DNA of 36,965 nucleotides from Deltaproteobacteria bacterium (GCA_020854145.1 JADZFZ010000712.1:1-36965); one strand, 5' to 3'; positions 18,797 through 28,252 are shown, counted from the stretch's first letter. Numbers and translations are program-made. The notes: generated from the sequence alone by a model not told the origin.

Positions 18797-20032
18797 ATGA
18801 CGCACGTCGTCTTCGTCGCTCCGCGCTTTCTCGAGAACACCAACCGCTACGTGCGCGCGTTCGCCGAGCTCGAGGACATCACGTTCAGCGTCGTCAGCCA
18901 GGATCCCGAGGAGTCGATCCCGCCACCGCTGCGCGCACGCGTGGCCGGCCACTACCGGGTCGCCGACGTTCTCGATGCCTCGCAGCTGACCCGTGCGGTC
19001 GGCGCGATCGCGCGATCCATCGGGCGAGTCGATCGGCTCGCCGGCGGGCTCGAGCAACTGCAGCTGCCGATGGCCGAGGCGCGGGACGCGCTGGGGATCG
19101 AAGGTCTGAGCGTGGCGGTCGCGCGCAACTTCCGCGACAAAGACCGGATGAAGGAGGTGCTGCGCGCGCGCGGCGTCCCCGTCGCCCGGAGCACCCTGGC
19201 GCACGCTTCGCGGGACATCGTGGCGTTCGTCGAACGGGTCGGATTCCCGGTGATCGTCAAGCCGCAGGCGGGCCTCGGGACGCGCGGCACGTACCGCATC
19301 GAGAACGAGCTCGATCTGGCAGCCTTGCCGCCGCCTTCGGTCGCGGTTCCGCTCCAGGTCGAGGAGTTCGTCCGCGCACGCGAGCACACGTGCGAGACGG
19401 TGACGATTCGCGGAGTGCCGGTGTGGCGTTCCGGAACGCGCTACTTCCCGACGCCGCTCGAGGTGCTGGAGACCTCGTGGGTGCAGTACTGCGTGCTGCT
19501 GCCGCGCGAGGACGACGACCCGACGTGGACAGGGTTCCACGCGATCAATGCCGCCGCGCTCGCTGCCCTGTTCGGAGATGCGGCGGGCACGGCCGCGGGG
19601 ACGGCGCTGACGCACATGGAGTGGTTCCTGCGCGAGGACGGAAGCGCAGTCGTGAACGAGGTCGGCGCGCGACCACCCGGAGTCCACATCATGCCGCTCA
19701 TGGGGCTCGCCCACGAGACGGACCTGTTCGCGGACTGGGCGCGGCTCGTGGCGCTGGACGCGTTCACGCCGAAGCCCCGTCGGTTCGCGGCGGGCTCGGC
19801 GTTCTTCCGCGGGCAAGGACCCGGGTCGCGCGTCGCGTCGGTCGAGGGTGTGGAGCGTGCGGTGGCCGAGTGCGGCGACGCGCTCGTCGAGATGCGCACG
19901 CCGAAGGTCGGACAGCCCCGCGCCGACGGTTACGAAGGCGAGGGCTGGGCCATCGTGAAGCACGAGACGACCGACGGCCTCAAGCACGCGTTGCGTGCGT
20001 TGATCGAGAACGTTCGCGTGCGCTACGCGTGA
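18797..20032 (+). CDS. ATP-grasp domain protein, paralog 2
   Basis: MTHVVFVAPRFLENTNRYVRAFAELEDITFSVVSQ; FRDKDRMKEVLRARGVPVA; RVGFPVIVKPQAGLGTRGTYRI; VEEFVRAREHTCETVTI; THMEWFLREDGSAVVNEVGARPPG. Confidence 0.87.
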   Translation: MTHVVFVAPRFLENTNRYVRAFAELEDITFSVVSQDPEESIPPPLRARVAGHYRVADVLDASQLTRAVGAIARSIGRVDRLAGGLEQLQLPMAEARDALGIEGLSVAVARNFRDKDRMKEVLRARGVPVARSTLAHASRDIVAFVERVGFPVIVKPQAGLGTRGTYRIENELDLAALPPPSVAVPLQVEEFVRAREHTCETVTIRGVPVWRSGTRYFPTPLEVLETSWVQYCVLLPREDDDPTWTGFHAINAAALAALFGDAAGTAAGTALTHMEWFLREDGSAVVNEVGARPPGVHIMPLMGLAHETDLFADWARLVALDAFTPKPRRFAAGSAFFRGQGPGSRVASVEGVERAVAECGDALVEMRTPKVGQPRADGYEGEGWAIVKHETTDGLKHALRALIENVRVRYA

Positions 20033-22347
20033 TGCGCGGGGCTCGAACGGCGTTCGCGGTCGTCGTCGCGGTGACGGTCTGTGGGTGTGGCGACGACGAT
20101 GGCGCGATGCCTCCGCCGGGCGGGCCGGCCGATGGGGGCGCCGTCGCGTCCCGCCGCGTCGTCGTGTCGAGGGACTCGTACGGCGTGCCTCACATCGCGG
20201 CCGCCGACGTGCGCGGTGCGAGCTACGCGCTCGGCTGGGTCGAGGCCGAGGATCAGCGCGACGTGCTGCTCGGGCGGCTGTGGGCCGCCGCCGGGCGATC
20301 CGCCGAGAAAGCGGGCGACGGCTGCGGGACGCCGTGTCTCGAGGCCGACGTGCGCGTGCTCGTCGATCGCGTGCCCGAGTCGGTGGAGCGCGGCTATCCG
20401 TCGCTCGCTCCGCGGACGCGCGAGGTGATCGAGGCGTACGTCGATGGGGTCAACGCGTTCTTCGCGCAGGCCGATCCGGCGGCCGGCCTCTGGTTCGCCG
20501 ACGATCCGATCACGCCGTCGATGGTCGTCGCGGCGCAGCTGGCGGCGCGCATCGCACACGCGCGCGCCTCGACGACGGCGGACATCACGCCCGAGACCGG
20601 GTCGAACCAGCTGGTGGTCACCGGCGCGCGCGCCGCGCCGGACACGACGGTCGTGCTGAAGGACCCGCACAATCTCTGGACCGGCAGCGAGCCCTACGCG
20701 CACGTGCGCGTCGGCGAGCACGATCTCGTCGGCAATTGGTTCGGGGGCGCGCTCGGCTGCGGCACGAACGGCTTCGTGGCTTTCGGCTGCACGCGCTCGA
20801 CTCCCGTGTCGGCCGCCTCGGTGCGACTGCGTCTGCGATACGGCGCCCTCCGCGAGAGCAGCGAGCCGTGCGGTGCGTACACCGAGGCGTTCCACGCGGA
20901 CCACGCGGCGGGGACCGAGCTCGTGCCGTTCGCCATGCGGTGCATCTCCGTGGCGCGTCGCGGCGAGCCACCGTTCACGGGATGGGCGTACGACTCTCGG
21001 TTCGGCACGCTCGAGCACGCGGGCGACGACACCGACGGCGACGGCCTGCCCGACGAGGCTTTCGTGACCCACGTGTTCGCGGCCACCGATCTCGGGTTCA
21101 TGGATTACCTGGTGGACCGCACGTACGTGCGCACGAGCGAAGAGCTGCTCGGACTCTATGCGGCTCCCACGCCGCGCGAGGACGCGCAATACCGAGCGTT
21201 CGGGTCGCGAGATCACGTGATTGGCTTCGTGCTCGGCGCGGCGGTGCCCGTGCTCGACGAATCGATCGATTGGCATTCGCCGGTCTCGAGCGAGGACCCG
21301 AGAATCGACGGGTGGAACCCGAACGGCGATTGGTCGGTCCTCGACAATGTCGAGTTCTACGACGTCGATGGGATTGGCCCGGAATTGCCCAACGTGATTC
21401 GGCCGCTCGGCGATCTCGTCCAGAACTGCAATGGCAATCCGCGGTGGGCGACCGAGCCCGTCGGGCAGATGGCCGAAGCCCCCGGCGTGCTCGAGGCGAT
21501 CCGCGCTCAGACCGTGCGCGACGAGCGGATGCGCGAGCTCGTGCTCGGCTCGACCGCGCTCGATGCGGCAGGCGTGCAATCGATTGCGACCGACGTCGGC
21601 GTGGCGGCGGGACGCCGGCTGGTGGAGGCGATTCGCTGCGGTCTCGCGATCACGGGCGCCGATCCCGTCGCGACGTGGGGCGACGGCGGCCGATTGCTGG
21701 AGATCCTGATCGCGTGGTCGGCGCTCGATTATGGCGCCGTGCCCGAGTCCGAGGCGATGACGGTGATGTACCTGCTCGACGCGACGCGGCTCGTCGACGA
21801 GTACCCGAGCGACGGCGAATGCTGGCCGATGACGACAATCGACCGGCTCGCGGTCGCGCTGCGCGACGCGCTCGCGCCCGCCATGCGCCGGCTCTACGGC
21901 GCTTCCCACGACGACCCGCTGCACGTGCCGTGGGGATGGCTCAACCGCGTGGTCGTCGGCGGTGTGGAGCGTGGCGTGGCCGGCGCCGGCGGCAATCTGG
22001 CCACGTTGTTCGTCAACGCGTTCGAGGTCGACACCGGGACCGGGCGCGGCAAGCCCGATGTGCACCTCGGCTCGCGCGTGACGCAGGTGACGTCCTTCGG
22101 ACCGGAGGGGCACGAGGTGTGGGTGACGATGCCGCACGGTCAGATCGACGAGGACCTCTTCCCCGATTCGCCCCATGTCGGCCAGACGATCGACGACTAC
22201 GTCGCACGTAGGTTTCGCCGTGTGCCTCTCGCGCCCGAAGAGATCGCGGCGGACCCGTGCCCGTACGGCGATCCCGCCTCGCCGAGCTTCGACCCGGCCC
22301 ACGAGCACGCGACGCGCGTGGAGCTCGTGCTTCCCTGGTCGCCGTGA
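20032..22347 (+). CDS. Penicillin acylase family Ntn hydrolase, lipoprotein
   Basis: TGATG overlap with the upstream ATP-grasp gene. Lipobox VTVCGCGDDDGAMP; VVVSRDSYGVPHIAAADVRGASYALGWVEAEDQRD; candidate nucleophile ETGSNQLVVTGARAAPDTTVVLKDPHNLW. Confidence 0.9.
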   Translation: MRGARTAFAVVVAVTVCGCGDDDGAMPPPGGPADGGAVASRRVVVSRDSYGVPHIAAADVRGASYALGWVEAEDQRDVLLGRLWAAAGRSAEKAGDGCGTPCLEADVRVLVDRVPESVERGYPSLAPRTREVIEAYVDGVNAFFAQADPAAGLWFADDPITPSMVVAAQLAARIAHARASTTADITPETGSNQLVVTGARAAPDTTVVLKDPHNLWTGSEPYAHVRVGEHDLVGNWFGGALGCGTNGFVAFGCTRSTPVSAASVRLRLRYGALRESSEPCGAYTEAFHADHAAGTELVPFAMRCISVARRGEPPFTGWAYDSRFGTLEHAGDDTDGDGLPDEAFVTHVFAATDLGFMDYLVDRTYVRTSEELLGLYAAPTPREDAQYRAFGSRDHVIGFVLGAAVPVLDESIDWHSPVSSEDPRIDGWNPNGDWSVLDNVEFYDVDGIGPELPNVIRPLGDLVQNCNGNPRWATEPVGQMAEAPGVLEAIRAQTVRDERMRELVLGSTALDAAGVQSIATDVGVAAGRRLVEAIRCGLAITGADPVATWGDGGRLLEILIAWSALDYGAVPESEAMTVMYLLDATRLVDEYPSDGECWPMTTIDRLAVALRDALAPAMRRLYGASHDDPLHVPWGWLNRVVVGGVERGVAGAGGNLATLFVNAFEVDTGTGRGKPDVHLGSRVTQVTSFGPEGHEVWVTMPHGQIDEDLFPDSPHVGQTIDDYVARRFRRVPLAPEEIAADPCPYGDPASPSFDPAHEHATRVELVLPWSP

Positions 22348-22423
22348 CGCACGCGACTGGATTGCTCGTGGGTCGCGGCTCGCGGGAATCAGCGTGCGTG
22401 CGAGCGGTTGTCGCGACGTGGGC

Positions 22424-24265
22424 ATGCGCGACGTCGCCGCGATCGCGGCCTTCGTGATGGTGGGTGGGTGCACGATGGAGGGCCCCGAGGAGAGCGGGCT
22501 CGTTGGTCCCACCCTCGACGATCCGCCGCCGCCGATCTCGGGCGGATCGCTGCTCGTCACGAACGACGACCGGTTCGCGGTCGCGGCCGATCCCGACCGG
22601 GACGTCGTGCACGTGGTGCAGCTCGACGAGATCGGGCTCGTGCGGTCGTTCGACTTCGCGCAGGGCGACGAGCCCGGACGCGTCGTCGAGGGGCCCGACG
22701 GGCGCGTGCACGTCGTGCTCCGCGGAGGTGCGGGCATCGCGTCGATCGATCCGAGCGGGGTGTCTCCACCGGCGGAGATCGCGGTGTGCGACTCGCCGCG
22801 CGGGATCGACGTGACGCGCGAGGGCATCGTGATCGTGGCGTGCGCAGGCGGCGAGCTCGTGCGCGTGGACGAGGGCGAGACGACGACGATCGCCCGCCTC
22901 GAGCCCGACGTGCGCGACGTGGTGGTGCTCGGCGAGCATCTGCTCGTGAGCCGGTTCCGCCGCGCGGACGTGACCGTGCTCGACCGCGACGGCGAGGTCG
23001 TGCGGACGATGCGGCCCGAACGCCGCGCGCCGCGACGCGACGACGAGCACGAAGCTCGGGTCGACGACGAGGTGGTGGCGGAGGGAGCGAGCGACGACGG
23101 GGCTCCGCGCGAGCCGAACACCGCGTTTCGACTGCGCCGCCATGGGGATCGTGCCTTCCTTCTCGCGCAACGTTCTCCCGTCGTGGTGCCGGGCGCCGGC
23201 GGCGGAGGAGGTGCGGGCTACGGCGGCGGCGGCGCGGCGGGGGCTGCCAGCGCGTCCGAGGTCGCATCGGGGCCGAGCGAGGTCGTGGCGCGAACGAGCG
23301 ACGTCGTTCAGGCGGGTGCGCCCGTGGTCGAGACCATCGTGGCCGAGGTGCATCCCGACCACATCGGTCCGCCCTTCGTCGCGCGCGACGTCGTGCTGGG
23401 CGTCGACGTCGCCGTGGATTGCGCGCGCTCGCAGGTCGCCATCGCGGTGCCCAGCGAGATCGGCGGTGACGAGAGCCAGCGGACTCGACGGATCCTCGCG
23501 GGAACGCTCCTGGCCGGTTCGAGCACGGTGTTGCCGAGCCTCGAGCCGCCCGCGATCGATGGTCAGCCGACGGCAGTGGCGTTCACGAGCGACGGTCGGC
23601 TCGTCGCGCTCTCGCGCGAGCCGTCGTCCCTCTACGTCGAGGGTGAGTCGGTTCCGCTCTCTTCGGTCTCGCGCCGCGACGGCGGACACGATCTGTTCCA
23701 CGTGCGCAGCGGGACGATGGCTTGCGCGAGCTGTCATCCCGAGGCGGGCGACGACGGTCAGGTCTGGAACGAAGACGGCACGCCGCGACGCACGCGTGCG
23801 TTGCGCGGCGGTCTGCTCGAGACCCTCCCGTTCCACGCGGCAGGCGACGTCGCCGACATGGAAGCCATCCTCGCGCGACGCATGCCGGCGCTTGCCGAAC
23901 GCGCCGCGCACGCCGACGCGGTCTCGTTCTGGCTCGATGCGCTCGCACCCGCGACGCCGCCCTTCGTCGACGATCCCGGGCCTGCAGCGCGCGGCGCCGA
24001 GCTGTTCGAGTCCCATCGCTGCGCGACGTGCCACGCGCTGCCGCTCGGCACCTCGCCCGGTCGTCACGACGTCGGGACCGGTGGGCCGCGCGAGGTCCCG
24101 TGGCTCCTCGAGCTCGCGTTCCGCGCGCCGTACATGGCAAACGGTTGCGCGCGGACGATCGAAGAAGCGCTCGTTCCGCCCTGCGGAGGTGCGGCGCACG
24201 GGGCGCTGGGCGAGCTCGGACCTCGGGAGCGAAGCGACCTCGCCGCGTTCCTCGCGACCTGGTGA
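22424..24265 (+). CDS. Beta-propeller-like lipoprotein with two c-type heme sites (cytochrome c family)
   Basis: ATG at 22424 in frame with ORF 22175..24265. Lipobox FVMVGGCTMEG; repeated beta strands; CASCHPEAGDDGQVW (Cys codon 23723) and CATCHALPLG (Cys codon 24020). Confidence 0.85.
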   Translation: MRDVAAIAAFVMVGGCTMEGPEESGLVGPTLDDPPPPISGGSLLVTNDDRFAVAADPDRDVVHVVQLDEIGLVRSFDFAQGDEPGRVVEGPDGRVHVVLRGGAGIASIDPSGVSPPAEIAVCDSPRGIDVTREGIVIVACAGGELVRVDEGETTTIARLEPDVRDVVVLGEHLLVSRFRRADVTVLDRDGEVVRTMRPERRAPRRDDEHEARVDDEVVAEGASDDGAPREPNTAFRLRRHGDRAFLLAQRSPVVVPGAGGGGGAGYGGGGAAGAASASEVASGPSEVVARTSDVVQAGAPVVETIVAEVHPDHIGPPFVARDVVLGVDVAVDCARSQVAIAVPSEIGGDESQRTRRILAGTLLAGSSTVLPSLEPPAIDGQPTAVAFTSDGRLVALSREPSSLYVEGESVPLSSVSRRDGGHDLFHVRSGTMACASCHPEAGDDGQVWNEDGTPRRTRALRGGLLETLPFHAAGDVADMEAILARRMPALAERAAHADAVSFWLDALAPATPPFVDDPGPAARGAELFESHRCATCHALPLGTSPGRHDVGTGGPREVPWLLELAFRAPYMANGCARTIEEALVPPCGGAAHGALGELGPRERSDLAAFLATW

Positions 24266-24331
24266 CGCGAGGCGCGACGTTCGTGGGGCGAGCGCGCGCT
24301 GGTTGTACGCTGGCGACGTGAGCACGATCGG

Positions 24332-25459
24332 GTGTCCGTCGTGGGGGGTCGGCGCACCGTGAGCCGTCGCCTGCCGATCGGCGTGATGGGGGCCGGGGCG
24401 ATCGGCTGCTTCGTGGGCGGCAGGCTCGCGGCGCGGGGCGCGGACGTCGTGCTCGTCGGGCGCGAGCGCACGAGGGCGGAGCTCGTGGCGCACGGCCTCG
24501 TGCTGCAGGATCTCGAGGGGCCCGACGTGCGGGTCGCAGTGGGGCGAGCTCGCCTTCCGAGCCTCCCGGGCCCCTCGACCGAAGCACCCGGGTCGGAAGG
24601 CGACATCCTCTTCGCGACGGATGCGTCCGCGCTCGCCGATCGCGACGTGGTGCTCTGCTGCGTCAAGAGCGGGCAGACCGCGGAGGCGGCCGATCGACTC
24701 GCGGCGGTGCTCGGGGGCAACGCCGTGGTGGTGAGCTTCCAGAACGGCGTGCGCAACGCCGGCGTGCTGCGCGAGCGGCTGCCGAAGCACACCGTGCTCG
24801 GCGGCATCGTGACGTTCAACGTGGTCGCCGCGGGCGAGGGTGTGTTCCGTCGCGCGACGAGCGGTCCGCTCGTCATCGAGAGGCGCGAGGGCGATTCGCG
24901 CGTCGAGGCGCTCGCGCAGTCGTTGCGGACCGCCGGCTTCGACGTGGTGGTGCCGCGCGACGTGCGTCCGCTCCAATGGACGAAGCTCGTGATGAACCTG
25001 AACAACGCCGTCGGCGCGCTCTCGGGCGCACCCACGCGCGACTTGCTGTTCGTTCCCGGGTATCGGCGCGTCCTCGCGGCGGTGATCCGCGAGGCGCTCG
25101 CCGTGCTGCGCGCCGCGCGTGTGCCGACCGCGCGCCTCGGGCCGATGCCCGTGGCCGTGTTCCCCTACGTGCTCTCGCTGCCGACGCCGCTGCTCCGCGT
25201 GGTCGCGTCCGCTCAGGTGAAGGTCGATCCCGAAGCGCGCTCGTCGATGTGGCAGGACCTGACGCGCGGACGCGCGACCGAGGTCGATCACCTCAATGGC
25301 GAGATCGTTCGTCTCGCGCAGGAGCACGGCATCGCGGCTCCGCTCAACGAGCGGACCGTGGAGCTCGTGCACGAGGTCGAGCGCGCGGGCCGCGGGTCAC
25401 CGAACCTCTCGCCCGAAGCGCTATGGTCGGCGCTGACGTCGACGGCGCGTCCGACCTGA
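24332..25459 (+). CDS. 2-dehydropantoate 2-reductase family protein
   Basis: IGVMGAGAIGCFVGGRLAARGADVVLVGRE; VVLCCVKSGQTAEAA; VVSFQNGVRNAGVLRE; PLQWTKLVMNLNNAVGALSG; SSMWQDLTRGRATEVDHLNGEIVRLAQEHGIAAPLNE. GTG start at 24332 or 24359. Confidence 0.9.
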   Translation: MSVVGGRRTVSRRLPIGVMGAGAIGCFVGGRLAARGADVVLVGRERTRAELVAHGLVLQDLEGPDVRVAVGRARLPSLPGPSTEAPGSEGDILFATDASALADRDVVLCCVKSGQTAEAADRLAAVLGGNAVVVSFQNGVRNAGVLRERLPKHTVLGGIVTFNVVAAGEGVFRRATSGPLVIERREGDSRVEALAQSLRTAGFDVVVPRDVRPLQWTKLVMNLNNAVGALSGAPTRDLLFVPGYRRVLAAVIREALAVLRAARVPTARLGPMPVAVFPYVLSLPTPLLRVVASAQVKVDPEARSSMWQDLTRGRATEVDHLNGEIVRLAQEHGIAAPLNERTVELVHEVERAGRGSPNLSPEALWSALTSTARPT

Positions 25460-25477
25460 CGTGCGACGCCTGCACGG

Positions 25478-28240
25478 TCACTCCGCGATCACGACGACGG
25501 GCTCGGCGGATCCGGCGAGGCCGCTCGTGCCGCGATCACCGGGGCTCTCGCCGCCAGGGCCGGCCAGACCGGCGACACCGGCGAGCTCGATCTCGGCCGA
25601 CTCGCGGACGGCGTCGGCATACGGCTCCGCGCCGCGGCCGATGACGACGACGCCGTGACTACCCGCGCCGCACCCGCCGCCGCCGCCGCCGCCCGCGCCG
25701 CCGCGTCCGCCATCGCCGCCCCGCCCGCCACCTCGCGCGCACCAGTGGCGCCCGCCGCCGCCGGCCGCTCCCGCGCCCGCCGTACCTCCCGCGGCGCCGA
25801 TGCCCCCGGCTCCCCCCGCGCCGCCGCTCGCGGTGACGATGCGTACGCGCGTGAGGACCGGGCCGTCGCCGCCGCCGCCTGCGAGCCTGACGACGATCCC
25901 GACGCTCGCGCCTCCGCCGGTTCCCGCGGTCGCGCCCGGGGCTCCGCATCCTCCGGCCCCACCACCGCCTCCGCCTCCGCCGGACTGATCGACGCAGCCG
26001 CCGAACGTGTCGTCGATCACGTCGTAGCCGGCGCCCGCGGACCCTCCGCCACCGCCGCTGCCGTCGAGACCCACGGACCCGTCGGTGCCGGCGCCGCCCG
26101 ACAACAAGCCGGTCGTGACGTCGAATCGCGCGGCGGCCGTGCAGCCGAGACCCCCGGCGCCGTCGTCGCCTCGACGTCCCTCGCCGCCGTTGCCGCCCTC
26201 GCGCGGGAGCGTCGCGTTGTCGTCGCAGAAGTTGCAGACGCCCCGATCGGTGGGCGAGTTGTACGTCGCGATGCCGGGATCGCCGCCGCTCGGGCCGCGC
26301 CCTTCGCCAGGGAGCGGGTTCGGGATCGCGAGACGCACGACCGCCTCGAAGTCGCAGACGCCGCCGACGGTGAAGTCCTCGCAGCCGGCGTTCGCACACG
26401 GGGCGACCTGATTGCAGCCGGTCTCGATGCACTCGGCGGCGCCGCCTCCCCCGCCCGAGACGTCCGTGCCGCTCGGGCACGCGTGACGACCCGCTGCGCC
26501 GCCGGTGGCTCCGCACGTTCGCCCGGGCTCGTTGCCGTCTCCGCCGGGTGATCCGCCGCCGCCGTCGAGCGCCTCGAGCGTCAGTCCGCGATCGGCGAGC
26601 ACGTCCGACGACGCGCGCCCGTCGCGGCCGGCGAGCCCGCGCCCCGCGAGCACCACGACGTCGGTGAGCGCGACGTTGCCGTTGCAGCCGTCGAAGAGCA
26701 CCGCGGTGCTCGCGCCTCCGGCCTCGAGCGCGTCGGTCCCGATGATGGTGAAGCCGTCGACGCGCGTGGGCTCGACGATGCCGCGACACACGAGCGACGG
26801 ATGTCCCGGGGCGCCCGACGTGTGCTCGATCCACGTCGGATAGAGCTCGAGGTCGCGGTCGTCGAAGGTCGGCGAGTAGCCGCCGAACACACCGACGCCA
26901 CCGACGAGCTCGACGCGCTCGTCGTAGACGCCGCGCGCGACCAGCACGCTCTTGCCTTCGTCGCGCCCGCGTCGCACGGCCGCCGAGACGGTCCGCATCG
27001 GGCGCGCGAGGGTGCCGGGATCCGCGTCGTTGCCGGCGGTGGTGACGAAGACGAAGTCGGTGACGTCGTCGAGGATGCCGTCGCAGTTCGCGTCGCCGCC
27101 CGCACGCACGGGCGGCCCGCCGACGGGAGCGAGCTCGCACTCGCAGCCGCTCGCCGCGATGCGGTCGACATCGACGAACCCATCGGCGCAGCGGACGTCG
27201 CAACGCACGACGTCACCCTCCGCCAGGCAGGTCGCGACCATGTTCGGGCCCGGCGCGCTGCACGGGACTCCGCACGCGCCGCAGTGGCGCCGGTCGACGT
27301 ACTGGCCGCGCTCGTTGCGATAGTCTTCGTCGACCTCGCCGTCGCAGTCTTCGTCGCGGTCGTTGCAGACCTCCTCGAGCGCGGGACGGCACTCGCCCGC
27401 GATGCCTTCGGAGCACTCCTGCTGGCCAGCGCAGAGCTCGCCCGTGGGCGACTCGACGAGACATCCGAGGAGCACGCCGTCCATCACGTCGGTGCAGCCG
27501 CACAGGCCCGTCGATGGGACACATTGCGCGTCCGCTCCGGACGGCGTGCACGTGTAGCCGGCGGGGCAGTCGCTCGCCGAGAGCACGCAGCTGCGGCCGC
27601 AGCGCGTGGCGCCGCTCTCGGTGGCGAGGCACCGCGCGCCGGGCTCGCGCACCGCGCAGTCGTCGTCGGTCTCGCACGGAAGACAGAGCACGGGAGTGTC
27701 CGGAACGCAGGCTCCGGCGCCGCGTCCCGCGGGATCGCCCGCGAGGTGCTCGCCCTCCGCGCACCGCACGATGCGACACGCGTAGCGCATCGACTCGGGG
27801 TCGACTCCGCTCGGCGTGGGAGGGGCGCCGTCGCGCGCAGCGGCCCCGCCATCGCGCCCGCCCGCGTCCGTGTCCCCGCCGCCATCGCGCCCGCCTGCGT
27901 CGCCCCCGCCGTCGCGCGGGCCACCTTCCGCGGGATCGGCATCGCGCCCGCCGGGCGTCGCGTCGCGCACGCTCGCGTCGCGGCTCGGCGGATCGGCCGT
28001 CGCGGGTCCACACGCCGTCTCGGCGGCCGTCGGGAACGCCTCGCTGCACACGACGTTGCACGCCCCGCAGCTCGTGGCCGTCGCGTAGTGCCCGTCGTCG
28101 TCGGTGAAGCCTTCGTCCACCAGGCCGTCGCAGTCGTTGTCCTCGTAGTCGCAGACCTCGACGGCGTCCTCTGCGCAACGCTTCGTGTCGTAGCAACCGG
28201 CGAGCGCCACCAGGGTTGCGATCAGCGCCGCGACGCGCAC
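25478..28240 (-). CDS. Giant surface lipoprotein: MopE-type motifs, Cys-rich region, beta-helix-like domain, Gly-rich C-terminal region
   Basis: ORF 25478..28351; GTG at 28240 gives lipoprotein signal VRVAALIATLVALAGCYD. EVCDYEDNDCDGLVDEGF and EVCNDRDEDCDGEVDEDY with CGACNVVC/HCGACGVPC; FVTTAGNDADPGTLARPMRTVSAAV; long GGAGG tracts. Confidence 0.85.
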   Translation of the reverse strand: MRVAALIATLVALAGCYDTKRCAEDAVEVCDYEDNDCDGLVDEGFTDDDGHYATATSCGACNVVCSEAFPTAAETACGPATADPPSRDASVRDATPGGRDADPAEGGPRDGGGDAGGRDGGGDTDAGGRDGGAAARDGAPPTPSGVDPESMRYACRIVRCAEGEHLAGDPAGRGAGACVPDTPVLCLPCETDDDCAVREPGARCLATESGATRCGRSCVLSASDCPAGYTCTPSGADAQCVPSTGLCGCTDVMDGVLLGCLVESPTGELCAGQQECSEGIAGECRPALEEVCNDRDEDCDGEVDEDYRNERGQYVDRRHCGACGVPCSAPGPNMVATCLAEGDVVRCDVRCADGFVDVDRIAASGCECELAPVGGPPVRAGGDANCDGILDDVTDFVFVTTAGNDADPGTLARPMRTVSAAVRRGRDEGKSVLVARGVYDERVELVGGVGVFGGYSPTFDDRDLELYPTWIEHTSGAPGHPSLVCRGIVEPTRVDGFTIIGTDALEAGGASTAVLFDGCNGNVALTDVVVLAGRGLAGRDGRASSDVLADRGLTLEALDGGGGSPGGDGNEPGRTCGATGGAAGRHACPSGTDVSGGGGGAAECIETGCNQVAPCANAGCEDFTVGGVCDFEAVVRLAIPNPLPGEGRGPSGGDPGIATYNSPTDRGVCNFCDDNATLPREGGNGGEGRRGDDGAGGLGCTAAARFDVTTGLLSGGAGTDGSVGLDGSGGGGGSAGAGYDVIDDTFGGCVDQSGGGGGGGGAGGCGAPGATAGTGGGASVGIVVRLAGGGGDGPVLTRVRIVTASGGAGGAGGIGAAGGTAGAGAAGGGGRHWCARGGGRGGDGGRGGAGGGGGGGCGAGSHGVVVIGRGAEPYADAVRESAEIELAGVAGLAGPGGESPGDRGTSGLAGSAEPVVVIAE

Positions 28241-28252
28241 GAACGAGCCGTT

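Noticed and set aside
20023-25372. Two long antisense ORFs (1032 and 1119 aa)
   Set aside because: Overlap the acylase, cytochrome and PanE genes, which have clear motifs; antisense composition is RHD-rich and motif-free.
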